A DNA stretch of 18,028 nucleotides from JAGQNK01 sp964573155 (lineage in GTDB: Bacteria > Patescibacteriota > Saccharimonadia > Saccharimonadales > JAGQNK01), in NCBI GenBank assembly GCA_964573155.1, contig CAZNIN010000014.1:1-18028 (forward strand). Direction: 5' to 3'. The position numbers and the translations under genes were made by a program. Below, in pieces: positions 12,262 to 18,028 of the stretch (the stretch's first letter is position 1; every line of letters begins with the position of its first letter). Below the pieces are notes generated by a model. It was not told the DNA's origin and ran no database searches. It saw only the letters and a list, made by a program, of their open reading frames with translations.

Positions 12262-12795
12262 ATGACAGAACAAGAAATACCAAAAACATTGCAACGACCG
12301 GATCTGGGTGTCGAAACAATCACCCAGGCAGGCACTATCACAGTTACTAAAGAACAGTTTCCCTGGATTTCTGAAAACATAGCAGAGGTGCCGACCGTTC
12401 ATGTCATGTTAGAGGATGGTGAGACAAGCTTTCGTTACGGAAGCCTGGTAGGCGGTAGCCATGCAGTAGAAAAACTTGCTGACGACGTATCGCCGCAGCA
12501 GTCAAAAAATGCCGAACAAGGGATGTTTAAGGCTTTGGCTTCTTTACTCAACGGCCAGCCCGCCCCCAGTGTTGACCGCATGACGCAATATGTGGCCGGT
12601 GATATGCCGGTCTACAAAACCGCAAAAAAAGGTGCTGATGTTGCAAGACTATACTTTGCAATTACTGCAGACGAAGAAGGACAGCCGGTTGTCTTCAAAC
12701 TGGGTGTGGCTCAGCATAAAAAACAAGACAGCTTACTTGCCTTGCTCAAGAACAAGCCAGGGGAAAAGCGCAAAAAAGATGGCGGCAAACGCTAA
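12262..12795 (+). CDS. Small soluble protein with a possible RelE-like C-terminal half
   Basis: A 177-residue protein that I do not recognise with confidence. The N-terminal half (1-80) has no motif. Residues about 85-165 run helix, helix, then strands (KALASLLNGQP, VDRMTQYVAGDMPVYKTAKKG, ADVARLYFAITADEEGQPVVFKLGVAQHKKQDSLL). This resembles in order the RelE/Gp49 toxin pattern of a helical start followed by an R-x-YF strand and a hydrophobic strand ending in HKK. The similarity is by eye only, and no antitoxin gene is paired with it. The C-terminus is very basic (KPGEKRKKDGGKR), which suggests nucleic-acid contact. It stands 8 bp before the next promoter. Confidence 0.55.
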   Translation: MTEQEIPKTLQRPDLGVETITQAGTITVTKEQFPWISENIAEVPTVHVMLEDGETSFRYGSLVGGSHAVEKLADDVSPQQSKNAEQGMFKALASLLNGQPAPSVDRMTQYVAGDMPVYKTAKKGADVARLYFAITADEEGQPVVFKLGVAQHKKQDSLLALLKNKPGEKRKKDGGKR

Positions 12796-12799
12796 AGTA

Positions 12800-12808
12800 T
12801 GATATAAT
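12800..12808 (+). promoter_or_regulatory. Extended -10 promoter that decides the start of the next gene
   Basis: TGaTATAAT (hexamer 12803-12808) is followed immediately by an ATG at 12809 and, 9 nt on, by an in-frame ATG at 12818. A transcript from this promoter cannot contain the first ATG, so 12818 is the likely start. Confidence 0.6.
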
Positions 12809-12817
12809 ATGAGTATT

Positions 12818-13150
12818 ATGCCTGAATATTCCGAGGGATACATAGGAGACGACCGAATTTTTGACGACTCATTTGAGGCGGTGTCGTTTAATGCTGACGA
12901 AAGCGAGCGTCTTCAGGCTATCGGAATTACCTTGGAACGAAATGGCCACAGATACTCACTCGAGATTGAAACGTATGGCATCCATATGGCTCGACTTGCG
13001 ACGAGTACTGAAGAATCAGAAACAGAGGATGACCCTACTTTGGTGATACCCGGTGAAGAGATACTTCCCTCGGATCTTGTAAGTATCAAACAAGCGCCTT
13101 TTAGGGACCTTGAGCCATTTTTAGTATTGCAAGAGCCTGAGCAAGATTAA
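12818..13150 (+). CDS. Short acidic protein, function unknown
   Basis: A 110-residue, strongly acidic soluble protein. Residues about 30-62 alternate as in two or three beta strands (ERLQAIGITLERNGHRYSLEIETYGIHMARL), flanked by acidic linkers (STEESETEDD). The last part (78-105) includes EEILPSDLVSIKQAPFRDLEPFLVL. No known domain is evident. Its TAA stop overlaps the stop of the convergent DDAH-family gene: the four bases TTAA at 13147-13150 serve both. Acceptance rests on the promoter and on filling the space between neighbours exactly. Confidence 0.6.
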   Translation: MPEYSEGYIGDDRIFDDSFEAVSFNADESERLQAIGITLERNGHRYSLEIETYGIHMARLATSTEESETEDDPTLVIPGEEILPSDLVSIKQAPFRDLEPFLVLQEPEQD

Positions 13151-14034
13151 TTATCCAACGTTAGTGTGCTACAGCGGATATAGCCGCCACCTTTGGCGAG
13201 TTCGGATATCTCTGGGGTAATTACGTTGAAGCCGCGTTGCTCGAGCTCGGCTTTTAGTTTTGGTGCTTTGGCGCTCATGATGACTGTTTTGCCGGTAGAT
13301 ACGAGGTTACAGGCAAAACCATGTGTGGCTTCTGAGCGCGAAACTTCTATTTTCTCAATTGCATCATAATTATGGAGTTTTTTGCGGCTTTCTCTGGTGA
13401 ATGCCTCTGGACACCAGGCGATGAGACCCTTTTGTCCATCGGCTGGTGCGCGCAAGACCGCAAGTGCCAGGTCGATGTCGTAATAAAAACTATCCGGCCA
13501 GCCGGTGGTTCTGTTAATGATGCGCGGGCCGAAGCCGTGCCAGCGACGATCAGGGCGAGTCTCTAGACCTATGACGTTATAGCCGAGTGTCTCGGCTAAA
13601 AACGCATGAACTTCTTTGTCGGTGCGGTAGGTGGAGCCGATAAACAGATCGTTGCCGCAAGGAAGTGCATCACCTTGGCCGCTGAAGCGTGCATTATCTG
13701 GGGCAAAAATAATTTCCTTGCCGAGGTCTTGCAGAATCTGCTCAGCGTATGGTTCTTCTGCCTTGCGCTTGTTTGGCAGTCGAGACATGACAGCCTTATT
13801 TCCTCGACAAAGTGCCCAGTTGGCAGTGTAAACTCCATCTTGGCAATCAGCTGGTGGCGCTACCTGAATGACTTTTACACCAGCATCCTGGAGAGCCTGC
13901 TTTATGGCGTCGTGTTCGCGCGTTGCCTTGTCGAACTCGACCGGATCCTGGGCATTCATATAGGGGTTGATCGCAAACGTATCATCGAAATAATCGACAC
14001 CGGACATAAGGACAGTTTGATTGATCATCTGCAC
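13147..14034 (-). CDS. Amidinotransferase/DDAH-family protein with altered active site
   Basis: A 295-residue protein of the pentein fold (amidinotransferase, dimethylarginine dimethylaminohydrolase and relatives, COG1834-type), enzymes that attack guanidino groups through a Cys. Family landmarks are YTANWAL (69-75), MSR-x6-E (83-93), FSGQGDAL (117-124), RTD (137-139), the nucleophile C242 in GFACNLVS, and the terminal GGGYIRCSTLTL (282-293). Members usually have Y-H-L-D-T with the catalytic His; here the segment reads Y185-D186-I-D-L, so that His is Asp. FSGQGD also differs from the common FEGGD. The enzyme may be inactive, or use another base or substrate. GTG at 14034 is preferred over ATG at 14028 because it lies 7 nt behind the -10. 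Confidence 0.8.
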   Translation of the reverse strand: MQMINQTVLMSGVDYFDDTFAINPYMNAQDPVEFDKATREHDAIKQALQDAGVKVIQVAPPADCQDGVYTANWALCRGNKAVMSRLPNKRKAEEPYAEQILQDLGKEIIFAPDNARFSGQGDALPCGNDLFIGSTYRTDKEVHAFLAETLGYNVIGLETRPDRRWHGFGPRIINRTTGWPDSFYYDIDLALAVLRAPADGQKGLIAWCPEAFTRESRKKLHNYDAIEKIEVSRSEATHGFACNLVSTGKTVIMSAKAPKLKAELEQRGFNVITPEISELAKGGGYIRCSTLTLDN

Positions 14035-14041
14035 ACCAAAA

Positions 14042-14050
14042 ATTGTAGCA
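14042..14050 (-). promoter_or_regulatory. Extended -10 promoter of the DDAH-family gene
   Basis: On the minus strand TGcTACAAT, hexamer 14047-14042, ends 7 nt before a GTG at 14034 and 13 nt before an ATG at 14028. Its -35 region falls just beside the -35 of the divergent promoter at 14067-14072. Confidence 0.55.
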
Positions 14051-14066
14051 TGAGCGGCTATATAAG

Positions 14067-14095
14067 TTGAAAAAGTATAGAAAATATGCTATAAT
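14067..14095 (+). promoter_or_regulatory. Strong promoter of the two-gene kinase-like operon
   Basis: TTGAAA (14067-14072), a 17-nt spacer and TGcTATAAT (hexamer 14090-14095), ending 6 nt before the GTG at 14102. It is one of the best promoters in the window. Confidence 0.7.
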
Positions 14096-14101
14096 CAAAT
14101 A

Positions 14102-14755
14102 GTGGCAGAACAGCTACCTACTACCAGCAGCAAGTTGCATGATGTCGTACGCACAATTGCGGACGATGAGCATGTGGATTACGTCGAAACACACTCCCGC
14201 TTTAATCTGGGCGGTAACGGTGGTTTGGACGTAGTTTTTAATCCCGAAAGGCCCGACAGAGATCGTGTATTGGTGGCTGCCGAAACTACACGGGAGCGGG
14301 ATTTTTATGATCAGCTTGATGCGGCTGGCGTGCCGCAGCTGTCGCGAACAGAAGCGGTAAAGGGCATAGCAATGTACAGACTGCCATTCCAAGCCAAGCC
14401 GCTGTCGCGCGAACGTTTATTTGTCGGTCATCAGTCAACAAGTACGTATGTAAGTGACGAAGAATTGTTCGGACACGTCGGAAATCTGTGGCGATCGGTG
14501 TATGAGAGTACTGGACACTTGCCGCAAGATGGTATTTTGGCATCTACTGTTCTCCTTGACTTCAAGGATGTCCAGGAAGCTCTTGTGCCGTTGCCGCCAT
14601 ACTCATCGTGGCAACATCAGAATGATGGGCATGAGGCAAAAGTGCACCTGGAATCACTTGTGGCGTTTGAGCTTCAAGCGATGAATCCGCATATATCTCA
14701 CGGTTTGCTTCTTGGGGCAGTAACAAAAGGGTGGCGTCATGACGGCGCCGAATAG
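14102..14755 (+). CDS. Unknown protein, possible pseudokinase partner
   Basis: A 217-residue soluble protein starting at GTG 14102, directly behind a promoter. I recognise no named family. The sequence has the order of a degenerate kinase fold: RVLVAAETTRERDFYDQL at 55-72 (strand, then helix starting with E), ELFGHVGNLWRSVY at 121-134, PQD at 141-143 and TVLLDF...EALVPLPPY at 149-167. The second stretch resembles the downstream protein's EVLGDVAKHLAQLH before its HED motif. If the alignment is right, the catalytic His is P141, the Asp is D143, the catalytic-loop Asn is lost and the metal-binding DFG-type motif is replaced by a PLPP segment. This is by eye only. The last 17 bp overlap the next gene, a sign of translational coupling. 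Confidence 0.55.
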   Translation: MAEQLPTTSSKLHDVVRTIADDEHVDYVETHSRFNLGGNGGLDVVFNPERPDRDRVLVAAETTRERDFYDQLDAAGVPQLSRTEAVKGIAMYRLPFQAKPLSRERLFVGHQSTSTYVSDEELFGHVGNLWRSVYESTGHLPQDGILASTVLLDFKDVQEALVPLPPYSSWQHQNDGHEAKVHLESLVAFELQAMNPHISHGLLLGAVTKGWRHDGAE

Positions 14756-15818
14756 CGAACAGCATAATCTCGCTGCTTTTGGCTCACTTGATTGGATGGG
14801 CTCCAGCGAGCTCGGACAACCAGAGAGAGAACTAGTCGGTGGCTTTAGGGATGCGCTGCAAGATGGTCTTGCGGTCGGGTCCAGTGTTGTTGACATTGAG
14901 GGTAGCACGCCGCGGATTAACCCTGCATCCGGTAAGTCAATCGATCAGCAGTTGCTTCCAAAGATAGAAGAAATAGGACAGGACGGTCGGTTTGTACTTT
15001 CACCAGACTTTGCATGGCTTGGTTCGAATGAATTTAGTAAATTCCGAATCCTGAGAAGTGGTCGCGCCGAGACATCAGCTCACCAAGTCTTTTTTGGCGC
15101 CATACAGTCTGTGGAAAATGAAGGTCGCGGCGTATTGGTGGCTGTTAAGCCTTGTATTGAGCGAGACTCAACTGCTTGTAATGACTGGCTCAATGCTCAC
15201 TTGGCGCGCAAAGCCGGGGAGCGCAATTTTAATCCAGTCGGCTTCTTGTTGCACGGAGGACGTGGCTATTCGATCACCGAACTGGATCGTGGTGTCGAGA
15301 CACTTGATAACTCTGAGTGGCAGCAGGTTCTGCTTGATGAACAAAATCCAGCCTATGCCGGGCAAATCGAAGTATTGGGTGATGTCGCTAAACATTTGGC
15401 TCAACTACATCAGAAACAAATTTTTCACGAAGATCCACAGTTTAAAAACATTGCCCTCGATATTAGCGGTGAAATGTTCCTTATCGACTGGGAGTCCTCG
15501 ACGTTTTTCGAAGGGGACATTAATCCGGAAGTGTTACAACACAAAATCGAGCATGACCTAAAAGTTCTTTTTGGATCGATGGCACGATCGGTACAGGATA
15601 ATGGCGTAGGTCTGCTGCATGTATTCAAACACCCTATCCAGTGGCAGGTATTCAAGAAGTATATCTTTGATCCATATATCGAGACATATCTGGAGGGTGA
15701 AGATGAAAGCGGTATGCGTTTTGGTGTAGTTGCTGACGTTGAAGAAAGTTTGCAGACTTATATAGAGTCAGGTGCTCTTTATGAATCTCTCAAGCGGCAC
15801 CGTGGTCATCACAAGTAA
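14739..15818 (+). CDS. Protein kinase-like / aminoglycoside-phosphotransferase-like protein
   Basis: A 359-residue soluble protein with the catalytic core of the kinase-like fold. K137 lies in VLVAVKP (N-lobe ATP contact), the catalytic loop is H230-E-D232-P-Q-F-K-N237, and the metal-binding motif is D250-W-E252 in LIDWESS. DWE in place of DFG, and HxDxxxxN, are more like APH and small-molecule or LPS-type kinases than like Ser/Thr kinases. About 100 residues precede the core, with no recognised domain. The C-terminal part (from 265) is helical (LKVLFGSMARSVQ, FKKYIFDPYIETYLEG). The ATG overlaps the preceding gene by 17 bp, and no strong Shine-Dalgarno site is seen. All catalytic residues are present, so activity is likely; the substrate is unknown. 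Confidence 0.75.
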   Translation: MTAPNSEQHNLAAFGSLDWMGSSELGQPERELVGGFRDALQDGLAVGSSVVDIEGSTPRINPASGKSIDQQLLPKIEEIGQDGRFVLSPDFAWLGSNEFSKFRILRSGRAETSAHQVFFGAIQSVENEGRGVLVAVKPCIERDSTACNDWLNAHLARKAGERNFNPVGFLLHGGRGYSITELDRGVETLDNSEWQQVLLDEQNPAYAGQIEVLGDVAKHLAQLHQKQIFHEDPQFKNIALDISGEMFLIDWESSTFFEGDINPEVLQHKIEHDLKVLFGSMARSVQDNGVGLLHVFKHPIQWQVFKKYIFDPYIETYLEGEDESGMRFGVVADVEESLQTYIESGALYESLKRHRGHHK

Positions 15819-15824
15819 GGACGC

Positions 15825-15854
15825 TTGACAGAGAAATTAGCACTCGGCTATTAT
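15825..15854 (+). promoter_or_regulatory. groE operon promoter
   Basis: A perfect TTGACA (15825-15830), an 18-nt spacer and TATTAT (15849-15854). The -10 lies inside the loop of the CIRCE repeat, so repressor binding would occlude it. Transcription should begin near 15861. Confidence 0.75.
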
Positions 15855-15863
15855 GAGTGCTAA
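15837..15863 (+). promoter_or_regulatory. CIRCE operator (HrcA binding site)
   Basis: TTAGCACTC-N9-GAGTGCTAA, a perfect match to the CIRCE consensus including the 9-bp spacer. CIRCE is bound by HrcA, which needs GroEL for activity, so the operon should be derepressed under heat or protein-folding stress. hrcA itself is not in the window. Confidence 0.97.
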
Positions 15864-15864
15864 T

Positions 15865-15898
15865 GGATAGTGTTTTTATGTTCTTGTAGACGCTATCC
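15865..15898 (+). promoter_or_regulatory. Stem-loop at the 5' end of the groE mRNA
   Basis: GGATAGTGT (15865-15873) pairs with ACGCTATCC (15890-15898) with one G-U wobble and a 16-nt loop. It would start a few nucleotides from the predicted mRNA 5' end, a place where such stems often stabilise transcripts. Confidence 0.5.
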
Positions 15899-15931
15899 TT
15901 CCTAAGAAAATATTATAAAACGGAGGAAAAA

Positions 15932-16198
15932 ATGGCTGTAAAGATCCAACCATTGGCAGACTATGTCGTCGCACAGCAGGAAGAGGCCGAGACAAAGACC
16001 GCAAGTGGCCTGTACATTCCTGGCGGAGCACAAGAAAAACCGAAAGTCGCGAAAGTCCTGGCTGCCGGTAAAGAGGTCAAGAATGTTAAGGTCGGCGACC
16101 GTATCATTTACGGCGGCTACAGCAATACCGACGTCAAGATGGACAACGAAACATACATGCTGATCAAGGAAGAAAACATTTACGCAACCGTTAAATAG
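15932..16198 (+). CDS. groES: Co-chaperonin GroES
   Basis: An 88-residue subunit of the heptameric lid that closes the GroEL chamber in the cytosol. Family pattern: IQPLADYVVAQQ at the start, a mobile loop with ETKTASGLYIPG (21-32), VAKVLAAGK, VKVGDRIIYGGYSNTDVKMDNETYMLIKEENIYA at the end. It is a little shorter than the usual 94-97 residues. The start has GGAGG (15922-15926) 5 nt ahead. It is the first gene of the CIRCE-controlled operon and is followed after 176 bp by groEL. Confidence 0.97.
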   Translation: MAVKIQPLADYVVAQQEEAETKTASGLYIPGGAQEKPKVAKVLAAGKEVKNVKVGDRIIYGGYSNTDVKMDNETYMLIKEENIYATVK

Positions 16199-16240
16199 AG
16201 TTTTTTTAGCAAACGTACATTAACCACTGAAAAGCGCTTC

Positions 16241-16349
16241 TCTTGAGTCAAGGGTAATTCGTCGCCAATATAAGGCCTCCATTTCGGAATCGTATCTTGT
16301 ATACGATGGAGAAATGTCCTCATGTTGGAGCGAATTACCACTCTCAAGA
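16241..16349 (+). promoter_or_regulatory. Nested stem structure in the groES-groEL intergenic RNA
   Basis: Outer arms TCTTGAG (16241-16247) with CTCAAGA (16343-16349), and GGTAATTCG (16253-16261) with CGAATTACC (16331-16339), are perfect complements. Inside them CATTTC (16280-16285) pairs with GAAATG (16311-16316) and ATCGTAT (16289-16295) with ATACGAT (16301-16307), separated by a symmetric GGA/GGA internal loop and closed by CTTGT. The structure ends 13 nt before the groEL Shine-Dalgarno site AAGGAG (16363-16368). It may set groEL translation, mRNA processing or stability. Confidence 0.65.
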
Positions 16350-16374
16350 TAAGTGCGCACACAAGGAGATATTT

Positions 16375-17886
16375 ATGGCAAAAAAGGTATTCTATGACGA
16401 AGACGCCCGCAAGCGCGTGCTTGGCGGTGCAGAAATTTTGTATAACGCAGTCAAGACGACCATGGGGCCAAAAGGTCGCAATGTGGTGATTAGCAAAGGN
16501 NNNNNNNNNNNNNNNNNNNNNNNNNNNNNNNNNNNNNNNNNNNNNNNNNNNNNNNNNNNNNNNNNNNNNNNNNNNNNNNNNNNNNNNNNNNNNNNNNNNA
16601 AAGGTCTGGAAAAAGCCGCACAAGACGTTATCAAAAGCTTGGGTGGTATGGCCGAAGATATCAAAGCTAACAAAAAGCGTGTCGCTGAGGTGGCAACCAT
16701 CTCCGCTGGCGACGCTGAAATCGGTGAATTGATCGCTGATGTTATCGACAAAGTCGGCAAAGAAGGCGTTGTCACGGTCGAGGAAGGCCAGGGCCTAGCA
16801 CTGGAAAGCGAAGTCGTCGAAGGCTTTACGTTCGACAAAGGTTTCGTAAGTCCTTACATGGTAACTGACGCTAATCGCATGGAGGCCGTCTCTGACAAAC
16901 CGGCAATCGTCATCACTGACAAAAAGATCAGTTCTATTCAGGAGTTCTTGCCGCTGCTCGAGAAGCTGGCTCAGGCTGGCAAGAAAGAGCTCGTGCTGAT
17001 CGCCGAAGATGTCGAAGGCGAGGCGCTCGGTACGTTTGTGCTCAACAAGCTAAAAGGCGTATTCAACACGATTGCGGTCAAAGCACCTGCCTTCGGTGAC
17101 CGCCGCAAGGATATCCTGAATGACATTGCGATCCTGACTGGTGCCGAAGTCATCACTGATGACCGAGGTATGACGTTCGAAAACGTCGAGCTCGATGTCG
17201 TTGGTTCAGCTCGCAAGGTTATCGTCACCAAAGACGAAACAACCATCATCGAAGGTGCTGGTTCGGCATCGCTCATCAAGAGCCGCATTGACCAGATTGC
17301 CCAGCAGGCCGGCAGTGCCTCAAGCGAGTACGAGAAGGAAAATCTCGATAAGCGCCGTGCAGCCCTTAGCGGCAAAGTTGCTGTCATCAAAGTCGGCGGT
17401 GCTACCGAAACCGAGATAGAGGAAAAGAAATTCCGCGTTGACGACGCCGTAGCAGCCGTCAAAGCTGCAATGGACGAGGGCATTGTGCCAGGTGGTGGCG
17501 TAACGCTTGTAAACCTGAGTGAAGCTATCAAAGTGACGGGATCCGACTCTGAGTCTGCTGGCGTGCAGCTACTCAAGAATGCGTTACAGCAGCCATTCCG
17601 TATCCTTATGACCAACAGTGGTCTGAACGCTGACGAATGGTTGCCACAGGTAAAGGCGGCAAAAGCCGGGCAGGGAGTTAACGTTAATAACCCCGGCAAG
17701 CTTGTCGATATGAAGGCAGCTGGTGTTGTTGATCCTGCTCGTGTGACCAAAGAAGCTGTGCTGAATGCGGTATCTATTGCCGGTACCAGCATGACTATGG
17801 GTGCACTCGTCGTAGATGTGCCAGAACCCGAATCTCCAGCCCCAATGGGCGGCGGCGGAGGCATGCCTGGCATGGGAATGATGTAA
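16375..17886 (+). CDS. groEL: Chaperonin GroEL, interrupted by an assembly gap
   Basis: The 60-kDa ring subunit of the ATP-driven folding chamber. MAKKVFYDEDARKRVLGG at the N-terminus, MGPKGRNVVI at 30-39, DKVGKEGVVTVEEGQG, FDKGFVSPYM, EDVEGEALGTFVLNKL, KAPAFGDRRKDIL, VAVIKVGGATETEIEEKK, VPGGGVTLV and the Gly/Met tail ending MPGMGMM are all typical. The ATG at 16375 follows AAGGAG by 6 nt. A 100-N run begins at residue 42, and the frame resumes at the equivalent of E. coli residue about 117. So some 75 residues, including the ATP-binding DGTTT, are missing rather than 33. Readable length plus placeholder is 503 residues, against about 540 for the family. A strong terminator follows. Confidence 0.97.
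   Translation: MAKKVFYDEDARKRVLGGAEILYNAVKTTMGPKGRNVVISKXXXXXXXXXXXXXXXXXXXXXXXXXXXXXXXXXXKGLEKAAQDVIKSLGGMAEDIKANKKRVAEVATISAGDAEIGELIADVIDKVGKEGVVTVEEGQGLALESEVVEGFTFDKGFVSPYMVTDANRMEAVSDKPAIVITDKKISSIQEFLPLLEKLAQAGKKELVLIAEDVEGEALGTFVLNKLKGVFNTIAVKAPAFGDRRKDILNDIAILTGAEVITDDRGMTFENVELDVVGSARKVIVTKDETTIIEGAGSASLIKSRIDQIAQQAGSASSEYEKENLDKRRAALSGKVAVIKVGGATETEIEEKKFRVDDAVAAVKAAMDEGIVPGGGVTLVNLSEAIKVTGSDSESAGVQLLKNALQQPFRILMTNSGLNADEWLPQVKAAKAGQGVNVNNPGKLVDMKAAGVVDPARVTKEAVLNAVSIAGTSMTMGALVVDVPEPESPAPMGGGGGMPGMGMM
16500..16599. other. Run of 100 N (assembly gap) inside groEL
   Basis: Exactly 100 unknown bases. Alignment by eye to E. coli GroEL shows that about 75 codons, near 225 nt, belong here. 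Confidence 0.85.
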
Positions 17887-17905
17887 GAAGTCGTTTCTCG
17901 CATCA

Positions 17906-17936
17906 AAAAAAGCTCCGGATCTCACCGGAGCTTTTT
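17906..17936 (+). terminator. Intrinsic terminator of the groE operon
   Basis: GCTCCGG (17912-17918), loop ATCTCA and CCGGAGC (17925-17931) form a perfect GC-rich stem, followed by TTTTT and preceded by an A-run that can extend the stem. It lies about 20 bp after the groEL stop codon. The A/T symmetry would allow it to work on the minus strand also. Confidence 0.95.
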
Positions 17937-18012
17937 GCACGAGAGAAACCATACACTCTGATGACTCAGATAATTTGTGTTACGCTGACTAGGAGCTAAA
18001 TTGGAGTAGAGT

Positions 18013-18028
18013 ATGGGGCATATTCACG
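18013..18028 (+). CDS. Possible start of a gene running off the window edge
   Basis: ATG at 18013 with GGAG (18003-18006) 6 nt ahead opens a frame beginning MGHIH, cut by the window end. Five codons allow no family call. The preceding 76 bp after the groEL terminator have no strong promoter match. Confidence 0.35.

Noticed and set aside
12809..12811. ATG immediately after the -10 box as start of the 110-residue gene
   Set aside because: A transcript from this promoter would begin about 7 nt downstream of the hexamer, so this ATG would not be in the mRNA; the ATG at 12818 fits.
16199..16210. Terminator directly after groES (run of seven T at 16201-16207)
   Set aside because: No stable stem precedes the T-run, and groEL downstream has no promoter of its own that I can see, so the operon is expected to continue.
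16297..16374. N-terminal extension of GroEL
   Set aside because: The extension lies in the intergenic stem structure; AAGGAG 6 nt before 16375 and the family N-terminus MAKK fix the start.
16971..17906. 311-codon minus-strand frame opposite groEL
   Set aside because: It is a codon-bias shadow of groEL (Ser/Thr/Ala/Pro-rich, no start signals) and runs through the groE terminator side; groEL is certain.
1..18028. CRISPR arrays, insertion sequences, tRNA or rRNA genes
   Set aside because: No spaced direct repeats, transposase-like proteins with terminal inverted repeats, or cloverleaf/CCA patterns were found by reading.

Overview
The window reads like a chromosome segment of a small-genome bacterium of the Candidate Phyla Radiation, most likely Candidatus Saccharibacteria (TM7). 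This is an inference from gene style, not from a marker phylogeny. The signs are compact gene packing, many short lineage-restricted proteins, unusual versions of standard enzymes (a Mur ligase without its first domain, a DDAH-like enzyme without its catalytic His), and start codons sitting directly behind -10 boxes. TGA acts as a stop (HIT gene, tsaD), so the TGA-recoding CPR lineages are unlikely. I see no insertion sequence, prophage, CRISPR array, tRNA or rRNA.

Layout. 1-2812 (minus strand): a membrane-anchored, cysteine-containing metallophosphoesterase-like protein and a four-helix membrane protein. 2841-5008 (plus): a HIT protein, a 60-residue two-helix membrane protein, a fused XRE/HAD regulator, and an SD-started membrane protein with a recurrent unnamed domain. 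5063-7672 (minus): a short acidic protein and valyl-tRNA synthetase. 7673-8039: a 367-bp intergenic region with two divergent promoters and several dyads. 8040-9286 (plus): a 100-residue unknown, a 21-codon leader ORF, a LOG-family protein and a 34-codon ORF resembling the start of trigger factor. 9275-10129 (minus): tsaD. 10192-13150 (plus): a 196-residue unknown, a MurE-like ligase and two small unknowns. 13147-14034 (minus): an amidinotransferase/DDAH-family protein. 14102-15818 (plus): two overlapping genes, the second kinase-like and the first possibly a degenerate relative. 15825-17936 (plus): the groES-groEL operon with a CIRCE operator, a structured intergenic leader and an intrinsic terminator.

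Three runs of exactly 100 N interrupt valS, tsaD and groEL. Comparison with the protein families shows that more sequence is missing than 100 bases in each, so they are assembly placeholders.

The most striking global pattern is expression architecture. Most promoter-proximal genes have a -10 hexamer (often an extended TGnTATAAT) ending 6-9 nt before the start codon, which predicts leaderless mRNAs. The clear operon-internal genes (the 219-residue membrane protein, the 34-codon ORF, groEL) carry Shine-Dalgarno sites, as do groES and the 85-residue gene, which have real leaders. This rule also settles several start codons.
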